NCBI GenBank assembly: GCA_005239585.1
Contig: SBBU01000316.1
Span: 1-7,689, forward strand
From: Planctomycetaceae bacterium
GTDB lineage: Bacteria > Planctomycetota > MHYJ01 > SBBU01
Direction: 5' to 3'
Length of the DNA stretch: 7,689 nt
Position numbers and translations under genes: made by a program. Of this stretch, positions 1 through 6,260 are shown in pieces (position 1 is the first letter of the stretch; every line of letters starts with the position of its first letter). The notes beneath the pieces were generated by a model. It had not been told where the DNA came from, ran no database searches, and saw nothing but the letters and a program-made list of their open reading frames with translations.

Positions 1-49
1 CTTCCCACATATTATACAACGTTTCGACTGCTTTCAAGTCATTTACCAT
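1..49 (-). CDS. 5' fragment of the gene following sufS; product unknown
   Basis: An ATG at 49-47 opens a reading frame that stays open to the window edge. It encodes MVNDLKAVETLYNMWE and then runs out of sequence. The start lies inside the last codons of sufS, an 11-nt overlap in another frame, which fits the overlapping junctions of the two genes upstream. Ribosome-binding sequence is weak: AAGG lies 15 nt and CAGG about 11 nt before the ATG, so translation may depend on coupling to sufS. Position after sufS makes another Fe-S assembly component (a SufE, SufU or SufT type, for example) a reasonable guess. However, 16 residues carry no motif I can recognise, so I assign no function. The frame could also be chance. 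Confidence 0.5.
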   Translation of the reverse strand, partial: MVNDLKAVETLYNMWE

Positions 50-1274
50 TGAAAAACTGGCCTGCCTTGCGGAGGGCTTCCACGAGGGCGTCAACATCCT
101 CTTTACGGTTATAAATACCGAGGCTTGCGCGGGCGGTTGCTGCAACCTCAAGCTTCCTCATGAGCGGCTGACAGCAATGGTGACCTGCCCTTATTGCAAT
201 ACCTTCCTGATCCACAGCAGTTGCAATGTCATGTGGATGAATATTAGAGTAATTGAACGCCGCCAACGAAGTACGTTCTTTGAAATTAGCAGGGCCATAG
301 ATTGTTATACCTTTTAGTGACAGGAGTTTCTCCAGAAGGTACTTTGTTAGTTCTTCTTCGTAGGCCCTTACCCTATCGAATCCCAAACCCTCCAGATAAT
401 CTAGAGCAGCTCTAAGCGCTATTACTTCAGCTATCGGCATTGTACCTGCTTCGAATTTGTATGGTAACTCATTCCAAGTGGAATAATCAGGATTGACCTG
501 ACTGATCATATGTCCGCCGCCAAGGAACGGATCCATGACCGCAAGATGGATCTTCTTCCCATAGAGCACACCTAAACCTGTAGGGCCGTAAATCTTATGG
601 GCTGAAAAGGCATAGAAATCCACATCCAAGTCCTGAACATCTATTCTTATGTGAGGTGCGGCCTGTGCGCCATCGATAGCAACTAGCCCTCCATTCTTGT
701 GGATAATTTTGGCAAGCTCTTTAACAGGGTTTATCGTCCCCAAAACATTTGACACATGTGTTATGGAAAGCATTCTTGTCTTTGCTGTGATATATTTTTC
801 CACGTTTGCAAGTTTTCCATCCTGAGTAATCGGTATATACCTTAATTTTGCACCTGTCGCCTTGGTAATGATTTGCCAAGGCACAATATTCGAGTGATGA
901 TCCATCTCGCTCAAAAGCACCTCATCTCCGGGCCTAAGGAATTTCCTACCCCAGCCATTTGCAACGAGGTTAATTGCCTCTGTTGTTCCACGCGTGAAAA
1001 TTATCTCTGCTGATTCCTTTGCATTTATAAATCTCTGTACCTTTGCTCTTGACTCTTCATACTTTGCAGTGGCCTTTTCGCTTATATAATAGGCACCTCG
1101 ATGTATATTCGAGTTATACCCCTCATAAAATTCTTTTATTGCCTCTATTACTTGTACAGGCTTTTGGCTTGTAGCGGCAGAATCAAGGTAAATGAGCCTC
1201 TTTCCCCTCACGGTGTTCTTAAATATGGGAAAGTCCTTATAGGCCTCGATTACGGCATTTTCTAACATCGTCAT
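39..1274 (-). CDS. sufS: SufS-type cysteine desulfurase
   Basis: This is a PLP-dependent, fold-type I group II cysteine desulfurase of 411 residues, the usual family length. It converts L-cysteine to alanine and passes the sulfur as a persulfide to the SUF scaffold in the cytoplasm. Visible signatures are the N-terminal LIYLDSAATSQKP, the PLP-stacking histidine in EMDHHSNIVPW (about 126), AIDGAQAAPH with D201 and Q204, the Schiff-base lysine K227 in SAHKIYGPTG, FLGGGHMI near 250-257, and the active-site loop RAGHHCCQP with catalytic Cys367. The loop has a second cysteine (Cys368) where alanine is usual. The ATG at 1274 overlaps the sufD stop by 4 nt (ATGA), and GGGGTTAGG just upstream may serve as ribosome-binding sequence. 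A second ATG two codons later is an alternative start. The SufS versus CsdA choice rests on the suf neighbour and the HHC motif. Confidence 0.96.
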   Translation of the reverse strand: MTMLENAVIEAYKDFPIFKNTVRGKRLIYLDSAATSQKPVQVIEAIKEFYEGYNSNIHRGAYYISEKATAKYEESRAKVQRFINAKESAEIIFTRGTTEAINLVANGWGRKFLRPGDEVLLSEMDHHSNIVPWQIITKATGAKLRYIPITQDGKLANVEKYITAKTRMLSITHVSNVLGTINPVKELAKIIHKNGGLVAIDGAQAAPHIRIDVQDLDVDFYAFSAHKIYGPTGLGVLYGKKIHLAVMDPFLGGGHMISQVNPDYSTWNELPYKFEAGTMPIAEVIALRAALDYLEGLGFDRVRAYEEELTKYLLEKLLSLKGITIYGPANFKERTSLAAFNYSNIHPHDIATAVDQEGIAIRAGHHCCQPLMRKLEVAATARASLGIYNRKEDVDALVEALRKAGQFFNGK

Positions 1275-2443
1275 AACCTAACCCCGATTGCCTTTCTAAC
1301 ATTATCTCTTACAGAATTTTCTTGGATGTGTTTCATGATATCTTCCATTAATCCTGCAGTCAGCCTATCCTCAAATTCTGTCTTGATTGATTCCTGCTCA
1401 CACTCGACATCATTGGCTTCGATCGCGAGCTCAGGGATATATTCAGAGCGGGCATTTTTGCCGAGCAAAACCTTATTACTTATACCAATACTGACCTCCT
1501 TGGCCTCTTTGGGAACAAATATCCTACTTTGAAAGAGTGCATTTGAATCTTCTTTACAAATACCATTGAGCAATATATTACTACTAGTCTTGGATGAGCT
1601 ATGATTGAATCTTGTCGTAATTTCTGAGCGCTGGCTAGCAGAAAGCACAACAAGACTGCTGAGGTTCACAGTTGAATCTGGACCGATAAAATCTGCAGCC
1701 AAAGTTACATCACTTGAGGCGGAACCAAGATTGCAATATGTCCAATCCAATCTGGCGCCCTTTTGAATCCTTGCTTGTTCAGTAGAGATACTCTTCATAC
1801 GGATAGACCACCTTTCCTGGAGTATCAGGTTTAATCTTGAATTCTCTTTAAGGATAATCTGCGTCGATCCAAGGTTCAGAGTCTCGCCTATCGAGATCCT
1901 TTCTTCAAAAAAGGTAGCTGAGGCATTCTCGCCAACAACTATTATGTTGAAAAGGCCTGAGTATAAACTCCCAGCATCATAGATTGCTGATATTGGGAGT
2001 TGTATCTGGCATCCCCGAGGGATATAAATGAAAATACCGTTGTTTAGATAGGCCGTACTTAGCGCAACGTGCATATTTTCCAACTCTACTACCATCAAGT
2101 CCTTCACAATGTGGGCACATTTTCTTATTGCTGTTTTAATATCAGTTATTATCACGTGAGATTTGATAAGCTCCTCTCGCACAAAACAACGTGATAATCC
2201 ATGGCTTTCAACAGAAATAATCGCGCTATTTTCAACGTTTCCTGTAAGCGATATAGGAAAGCATGGCCCAACATACTCACCGGCTGGTTTGATCGTGGAA
2301 GGGTCTACTAGACCAGCATAAGGATATGGGAGCGACCGGGCCAGTTCGAACGCTTTAATTCTAAGCTCCGTCATCCATTCGGGCTCCTCTAGCCCCTTTG
2401 CCCACTGGACAAATTTATCAGTCTTGATATCCAACTTGGTCAT
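1271..2443 (-). CDS. sufD: SufB/SufD-family Fe-S scaffold protein, divergent SufD-like
   Basis: A 390-residue SUF scaffold protein in the SufD position. The N-terminal part matches SufD, with EPEW, an R..AFELA stretch and LPYPY (about 20-42). It is followed by the beta-helical SufBD core (about 120-350): IPRGCQIQLPI, the VVGENASATFFEE segment, RFNHSSSKTSSN near 278-289, and LLLGKNARSEYIPELAIEANDVEC-like text ending at Cys348. After that cysteine the usual SufD continuation (SHGATVG, then a FYL.SRGI block) is absent, and a short unrelated-looking tail follows. The protein is therefore about 35-45 residues shorter than E. coli or Bacillus SufD. No other frame restores the motif, so this is not a simple frameshift. 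I start at 2443 because its ATG overlaps the ferredoxin stop as ATGA. A start at 2470 would add nine residues (MSYIIYWCC) inside the ferredoxin gene. Its partners SufB and SufC are not in view. Confidence 0.85.
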   Translation of the reverse strand: MTKLDIKTDKFVQWAKGLEEPEWMTELRIKAFELARSLPYPYAGLVDPSTIKPAGEYVGPCFPISLTGNVENSAIISVESHGLSRCFVREELIKSHVIITDIKTAIRKCAHIVKDLMVVELENMHVALSTAYLNNGIFIYIPRGCQIQLPISAIYDAGSLYSGLFNIIVVGENASATFFEERISIGETLNLGSTQIILKENSRLNLILQERWSIRMKSISTEQARIQKGARLDWTYCNLGSASSDVTLAADFIGPDSTVNLSSLVVLSASQRSEITTRFNHSSSKTSSNILLNGICKEDSNALFQSRIFVPKEAKEVSIGISNKVLLGKNARSEYIPELAIEANDVECEQESIKTEFEDRLTAGLMEDIMKHIQENSVRDNVRKAIGVRL

Positions 2444-2664
2444 GCAACACCAATAGATGATGTAGGACATTCTCTGATTGCTTGATTGACAAGTTTTTCT
2501 TCCTGTTCTTGAGGCTGTTGTCTAACATAGACAAGCAACTTGTCATCATCTTCAGAAAAGATATGGGGTGCAATCAAAACACATACATGGCAGTCAATGC
2601 AGTTAGTGTCCACAAAGTACCGCCCTCTTACATTCAGGACGTTTTTTTTTAACAGATCAGCCAT
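2440..2664 (-). CDS. small single [4Fe-4S] ferredoxin
   Basis: A 74-residue ferredoxin with one cluster motif: CIDCHVC (C-x2-C-x2-C) and a distant fourth cysteine in ECP, 37 residues later. This arrangement occurs in monocluster 4Fe-4S ferredoxins, with an acidic stretch (SEDDD) after the first motif. It probably supplies electrons or binds a cluster during Fe-S assembly; that role is inferred from the operon. The stop overlaps the sufD start by 4 nt. I choose the ATG at 2664 because it lies just outside the inserted repeat element, and the sequence before it (GGGA, 8 nt away) is a passable ribosome-binding site. An in-frame ATG at 2685 would add seven residues encoded by the repeat itself. 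Early in the gene is a run of nine A residues on the coding strand. Confidence 0.9.
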   Translation of the reverse strand: MADLLKKNVLNVRGRYFVDTNCIDCHVCVLIAPHIFSEDDDKLLVYVRQQPQEQEEKLVNQAIRECPTSSIGVA

Positions 2665-2667
2665 GAG

Positions 2668-2692
2668 ACTAGTCCCGTAATTCATAAGTTCG
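2668..2692 (+). repeat. left terminal inverted repeat of the cloverleaf element
   Basis: This 25-nt repeat begins ACTAGTCCCGTAATTCATAA and matches the inverse of 2800-2824 at 23 positions. The differences are at 2674 and 2688. The ATG at 2685-2683 on the minus strand, an in-frame upstream start for the ferredoxin, lies within it. Confidence 0.85.
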
Positions 2693-2743
2693 TGTCAGAT
2701 TTTGTTATCAGGCTCATTACAACTACACTAACCCGACACGAAC

Positions 2744-2769
2744 AGCTCTGTAGCATATGCTACAGAGCT
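2744..2769. repeat. perfect 26-bp palindrome (arm II)
   Basis: The half-site AGCTCTGTAGCAT is followed directly by its exact reverse complement, with no spacer. It forms the middle hairpin of the cloverleaf and, as duplex DNA, could also be a symmetrical protein-binding site. Confidence 0.9.
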
Positions 2770-2804
2770 ATTCGTATAGGGTCTTTTCAAGACCCTATAC
2801 GAAT
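2770..2804. repeat. 16-bp perfect hairpin with 3-nt loop (arm III)
   Basis: ATTCGTATAGGGTCTT pairs perfectly with AAGACCCTATACGAAT across a TTC loop. It is the most stable arm of the element. No T-run follows it on either strand, so it does not look like a rho-independent terminator. Confidence 0.9.
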
Positions 2805-2824
2805 TTATGAATTACGGCACTAGT
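2800..2824 (-). repeat. right terminal inverted repeat of the cloverleaf element
   Basis: Read on the minus strand it begins ACTAGTGCCGTAATTCATAA, the partner of 2668-2692. The stop codon of mrp (TAG, 2822-2820) is part of the ACTAGT at its outer end, so the element begins exactly where the mrp coding sequence stops. Confidence 0.85.
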
Positions 2825-3902
2825 AAGAAATCTTTATGGGCTCGTCCATTCCGGACTGCATATTTTTTATAGAAACCTGTGCGGCGAGGTTTTCTGCAAC
2901 TCTTATGAAAGCTTGTGACATCTCTCCTTCCGGATCAGCAAACACGATCGGAACACCATTGTCTGATGTCAGTCTGATATCAGTCGAGAGAGGGATTTCA
3001 CCTAGGAACGGAACGCTCAATCTCTCGCATGCCTTTCTCACACCGCCAGAGCCAAAGATTTCTTCTCTTTTGCCGCAGTGCCTGCAGAGAAAGTAGGACA
3101 TGTTCTCGATTAATCCGAGTACAGGGCAGTTCAATTTTTTAAACATCGTGATTGCTTTTTGTGCAACAAGAAGCGCCACATCCTGAGGTGTCGAGACGAT
3201 CGCAGCGCCTGTAAGAGGTATCAACTGACAGAGGCTTAGCTGAACGTCACCAGTTCCCGGAGGCAAGTCTACGATAAGATAATCAAGGTCACCCCATTCA
3301 ACTTCTCCCAGAAATTGGCTCACAATTTTGTGCAGCATGGGGCCGCGCCAGACCACAGCCTCTTCCTGCTTTATGAAAAAGCCGACTGAGATTATTTTCA
3401 CACCATATTGTTCAATAGGAAGCAGCTTGTTGTTTTTCATTGGCGGCGGCTTGTTGACTCCCATGATAGTAGGAATGCTCGGGCCATAGACATCGGAATC
3501 CATAAGCCCCACTCGAGCACCCATTTTCGCAAAGGCGAGCGCGATGTTGGCACTGACCGTCGATTTGCCGACTCCACCTTTCCCACTTGCAACGGGTATC
3601 ACGTTCTTTACAGTAGGAATCAACTGCTGTTTCATCTCCCCTCTTGAGGGACGCACCTGTGCTGTCATTTGCACGTTTATTGTCTCGACCCCGGGCAATT
3701 CTTTTACATATCTATATGCCTCTTCCTTCATCTTTTCTTTCACTGGACAAGCAGGGGTGGTCAGCTCAATTGTGAAAGCAACATTTCCGTCGCATATCTT
3801 TATATCTTTTACAAAACCCAAAGATACAATATCCTTTTGTAGGTCAGGGTCTAATATCCTGCCTAATGCCTTTAAAACCATTTGTTCTGTTATTTCAGCC
3901 AT
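2820..3902 (-). CDS. mrp: Mrp/ApbC/NBP35-family Fe-S carrier P-loop ATPase with MIP18 (DUF59) domain
   Basis: A 360-residue cytoplasmic Fe-S cluster carrier or scaffold ATPase. Residues 1-80 form a MIP18/DUF59 domain, with LDPDLQKDIVSLGFV and TTPACPVKEKM containing Cys52. From about 95 the ParA/MinD-like domain follows. It shows the deviant Walker A ASGKGGVGKST (105-115) with its signature lysine near K108, the switch-like MDSDVYGPSIP (134-144), VWRGPML, and the Walker B-like DYLIVDLPPGTGD (207-219). A CRHC motif (Cys273, Cys276) matches the CxxC that binds a bridging cluster between two subunits in this family. The length is typical. The ATG at 3902 has AAGGG six bases upstream. The gene heads the operon of Fe-S assembly genes, which fits its role. 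The C-terminal tail after 340 is variable and ends at the boundary of the repeat element. Confidence 0.95.
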   Translation of the reverse strand: MAEITEQMVLKALGRILDPDLQKDIVSLGFVKDIKICDGNVAFTIELTTPACPVKEKMKEEAYRYVKELPGVETINVQMTAQVRPSRGEMKQQLIPTVKNVIPVASGKGGVGKSTVSANIALAFAKMGARVGLMDSDVYGPSIPTIMGVNKPPPMKNNKLLPIEQYGVKIISVGFFIKQEEAVVWRGPMLHKIVSQFLGEVEWGDLDYLIVDLPPGTGDVQLSLCQLIPLTGAAIVSTPQDVALLVAQKAITMFKKLNCPVLGLIENMSYFLCRHCGKREEIFGSGGVRKACERLSVPFLGEIPLSTDIRLTSDNGVPIVFADPEGEMSQAFIRVAENLAAQVSIKNMQSGMDEPIKISY

Positions 3903-3908
3903 AACTAA

Positions 3909-3913
3909 CCCTT
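3909..3913 (-). promoter_or_regulatory. ribosome-binding site of mrp
   Basis: AAGGG on the minus strand lies six bases before the ATG at 3902-3900. It is the clearest Shine-Dalgarno sequence of the minus-strand operon and fixes the mrp start. Confidence 0.75.
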
Positions 3914-3930
3914 GAAATCTATTTTAGTAT

Positions 3931-3946
3931 AGCAAATAAAGTACCC
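3931..3946 (-). promoter_or_regulatory. candidate sigma-54 (-24/-12) promoter of the mrp-ferredoxin-suf operon, overlapping an extended -10
   Basis: On the minus strand the sequence reads GGGTACTTTATTTGCT. It contains GG-N10-GC with exact spacing, and it agrees with the consensus TGGCAC-N5-TTGCW except at the first T and at the first C of CAC. The predicted start point is near 3920, giving an 18-nt leader with AAGGG well placed inside it. The neighbouring divergent gene encodes a sigma-54 activator, which supports the reading. Against it, TGCTATACT (TATACT at 3931-3926) is an extended -10 sigma-70 element predicting nearly the same start point, although no good -35 is present. The two readings cannot be separated by sequence alone. 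Confidence 0.45.
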
Positions 3947-3952
3947 TTTCAT

Positions 3953-3958
3953 TATAAT
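3953..3958 (+). promoter_or_regulatory. candidate -10 box of the sigma-54 activator gene
   Basis: A perfect TATAAT stands on the plus strand 41 bp before the TTG start of the activator gene and would place the start point near 3965. The hexamer 17 bp upstream (TAGCAA) is a poor -35, so strength or dependence on an activator is uncertain. Confidence 0.3.
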
Positions 3959-3998
3959 ATCTAATTGAATCATAGACACTTACACTCAAAACATTCAT

Positions 3999-6209
3999 TT
4001 GATTCTCCAATTCTACGACAATTTCGTTGTCGCCACGATAGCCTTGATGCTAATCCTTCTATATGCTAACATTGCAACGATGCAACGTCAAATGAGTTCA
4101 TCTAACAAATTAGGGCTGCTTAAAAGGATCATTCTAGAGATAAACCAAGGGAAAAGTTATCAGGAGATAATGGAAATTGCCTATGATCAGCTCAAAAACC
4201 TGATCCCATTCAACAGGGTAGCAATAGCGATTCTTGATAAGAGAGGTTTGAAACTGGTTCTTACAGCGTTGAAAACAGATGGTGACATCGCATTACCAGT
4301 AGGTTATATAGGGAAGGTCGAAGGATCTTCATTAGAAACTCTCATAAAGCATGGAAAATCAAGGATCATCAATGATCTTGAGGATTATTTAAAGAAACAT
4401 CCCGAATCAGATTCGACCAGAAGAATCGTCCAAGAAGGTATGTTATCAAATTTAACCCTCCCTCTTATTGCAAGCGGTAAACCTATCGGCGTCATCTTCT
4501 TTTCAAGCAGAAAAAGAAAAGCCTTTGACATGAGACACGAAAAGCTTGTAGAAGAAATCGCAGGAGAGATGGCAATCACTGTAGAAAAAGCATTATTAAT
4601 GGAAGAACTTTCGAAACAAAATAGAGAGCTGCTGGCCCTGAACTCCATAAAATCAGATCAAGTAAGCAAGGCCGAAGGAAAGTACCGCACCCTTCTTGAG
4701 ATATCAAATGCAATCAACTTTAAGCTGGACGTGAGCGCTGTTTTCAAGACTGTAGTGTCAGAACTGCGCAGGCTAGATATCTTCAGTTTTGACAGGGCAA
4801 GTATTGCACTTTTAAATGAGGCCAAGGGACTCTTTCGTTTTGTGGCATTAGAACCTGAACACCGTGAGATACTAGGGAGAGATTCCACGGTCAAGGCAGA
4901 CGGCAGTGCCTTGGGGCTTGCAGTAGAAAAAAAGGAGCCTGTTGTAGATGAAGACATTGTTGCTACCATGAAATTCTCAGAAGACGGGCTCCTTGCAAAG
5001 GCAGGGATTCGATCCAGAGTAGTTCTTCCACTTGTGCTCAAGGGCAAGGCAATCGGTACATTTAATGTTGCCTCTAGCACCCCCAGGAGTTACACCAAAG
5101 ATGAGTTAGAGTTTCTTAAAGAAATAGCTGCGCAGATTACGATCGCCGTCTCCACTGCCAAGGCCTATCAGGAAATTTCAAGGCTCAAGAATGAACTCCA
5201 GCAGGAAAATGTATATCTGCGGGATGAGTTAGTAAGAGAACACCACTTTTATGAAATAGTTGGATCAAGCCCTGCACTGCTATTCGCCCTTAGACAAGCT
5301 GAGCGGGTTGCAAATACAGACTCGACAGTGCTCATACGAGGCGATACAGGAACAGGCAAAGAGCTGATTGCACGCGCAATTCATAGACTCTCTCTGAGAC
5401 GCGATCGTTCTCTGATCAAAGTTAATTGCTCTGCCCTACCGCCAACGCTGATTGAGAGCGAGCTCTTTGGACATGAGCGCGGTGCATTCACAGGGGCCCA
5501 TATCAGAAAAATAGGCCGATTCGAACTGGCATCGAGCGGCACACTCTTTCTCGATGAAATCGCAGATATCCCCCCAGAGATCCAGATAAAACTCCTCAGA
5601 GCCATACAGGAAAAAGAAATAGAGCGTGTCGGAGGTCAGGAGACAATCAGCGTCGACGTGAGAATAGTCACCGCCACAAACAGAGATATTGAGAAAATGC
5701 TCGCTGACGGATCCTTCAGGGAAGACCTCTATTACAGACTAAACGTATTCCCCATATTCCTGCCTCCTCTGCGGGAACGAAAAGAAGACATTAAAGAACT
5801 AACGCTCCACTTTATCGATAAATATTCGAAAAAGATCAACAAGCGAATCACAAAGGTCAGCCCAGAAGTGCTAGATAAATTCTACAAATATGACTGGCCG
5901 GGCAACGTACGAGAGCTCGAAAATATAATAGAGCGTGCTGTTATACTTTGCGACTCGGATTCAATCGAATCGAGCCACATAAGCTTTTTGGAGAAATCTG
6001 GCACGGGAGAACCCAGAGGATTTAAATCTCTTGACGATCTTGAAAAATATATTGCTGAGGCAAGAAAGAATTATCTGATCCAGATACTCAAGGCTACTCA
6101 CGGCAGGGTCTATGGGCCAAACGGAGCAGCAAAGCTTCTCAGTATTAAACCAACCACCCTCCTAAGCAGACTGAAAAAACTCGGGATTGAAAGGCATGCC
6201 CAAAGTTGA
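3999..6209 (+). CDS. sigma-54-dependent transcriptional activator with two GAF sensor domains
   Basis: A 736-residue enhancer-binding protein. Residues about 9-28 are hydrophobic and look like one membrane segment. A GAF domain (about 40-200), a helical linker (200-230) and a second GAF domain (about 230-390) follow, then a short coiled-coil stretch. The AAA+ domain (about 415-645) has Walker A GDTGTGKE (448-455), the sigma-54-contacting GAFTGA loop (495-500), Walker B TLFLDE (515-520), FREDLYYRLNVFPI with the arginine finger region, and WPGNVREL. A Fis-type HTH (about 705-730) ends it, with a GPNGAAKLL..KPTTLLSRLKKLGI pattern reminiscent of FhlA. There is no receiver domain, so it probably senses a ligand or redox signal directly. 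The start is a TTG at 3999 without a visible ribosome-binding site. In-frame ATGs at 4047, 4080 and 4092 are alternatives that cut into or remove the membrane segment. The signal is unknown. Confidence 0.93.
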   Translation: MILQFYDNFVVATIALMLILLYANIATMQRQMSSSNKLGLLKRIILEINQGKSYQEIMEIAYDQLKNLIPFNRVAIAILDKRGLKLVLTALKTDGDIALPVGYIGKVEGSSLETLIKHGKSRIINDLEDYLKKHPESDSTRRIVQEGMLSNLTLPLIASGKPIGVIFFSSRKRKAFDMRHEKLVEEIAGEMAITVEKALLMEELSKQNRELLALNSIKSDQVSKAEGKYRTLLEISNAINFKLDVSAVFKTVVSELRRLDIFSFDRASIALLNEAKGLFRFVALEPEHREILGRDSTVKADGSALGLAVEKKEPVVDEDIVATMKFSEDGLLAKAGIRSRVVLPLVLKGKAIGTFNVASSTPRSYTKDELEFLKEIAAQITIAVSTAKAYQEISRLKNELQQENVYLRDELVREHHFYEIVGSSPALLFALRQAERVANTDSTVLIRGDTGTGKELIARAIHRLSLRRDRSLIKVNCSALPPTLIESELFGHERGAFTGAHIRKIGRFELASSGTLFLDEIADIPPEIQIKLLRAIQEKEIERVGGQETISVDVRIVTATNRDIEKMLADGSFREDLYYRLNVFPIFLPPLRERKEDIKELTLHFIDKYSKKINKRITKVSPEVLDKFYKYDWPGNVRELENIIERAVILCDSDSIESSHISFLEKSGTGEPRGFKSLDDLEKYIAEARKNYLIQILKATHGRVYGPNGAAKLLSIKPTTLLSRLKKLGIERHAQS
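4016..4032. promoter_or_regulatory. candidate activator-binding dyad (upstream activating sequence)
   Basis: CGACAA and TTGTCG form a perfect 6-bp inverted repeat around a 5-nt centre. Its midpoint lies about 104 bp upstream of the predicted mrp start point, within the usual range for sigma-54 enhancer sites. It also lies within the first codons of the activator gene, so it could allow autoregulation. A hairpin in the activator mRNA is an alternative reading. Confidence 0.35.
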
Positions 6210-6260
6210 TTTTCACATGGAAAGGAGATAAATTCGTCATAATACTAAAGACACTAAAAA

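Larger units (their letters stand above)
2668..2824. mobile_element. MITE-like cloverleaf element: outer inverted repeat enclosing three abutting hairpins
   Basis: This 157-bp non-coding element sits between mrp and the ferredoxin gene. Outer arms 2668-2687 and 2805-2824 are inverted copies with a single mismatch (2674/2818), and pairing can extend inward to about 2692/2800. Inside, three hairpins follow one another without a spacer. Arm I is 2688-2696 with 2735-2743 (GTTCGTGTC/GACACGAAC, 38-nt loop). Arm II is 2744-2769, a perfect 26-bp palindrome with half-site AGCTCTGTAGCAT. Arm III is 2770-2785 with 2789-2804, 16 perfect pairs with a TTC loop. Every base outside the loops is accounted for, giving a four-helix junction. 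ACTAGT stands at both ends and could be a target-site duplication. No transposase is present, so it would depend on one elsewhere. The fold would also form in the mrp-ferredoxin transcript, where it could affect processing or translation. Confidence 0.8.

Noticed and set aside
2443..2470. Upstream ATG at 2470 as the sufD start
   Set aside because: It lies well inside the ferredoxin gene and adds MSYIIYWCC, unlike SufD N-termini; the ATG at 2443 gives the ATGA overlap used at the next junction too.
2688..2743. Arm I as an integron attC site
   Set aside because: No proper RYYYAAC/GTTRRRY core-site pair with the expected spacing and no integrase or cassette structure nearby.
2770..2804. Strong hairpin as a rho-independent terminator between mrp and the ferredoxin gene
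   Set aside because: No T-run follows on either strand and the hairpin abuts other stems of the cloverleaf.
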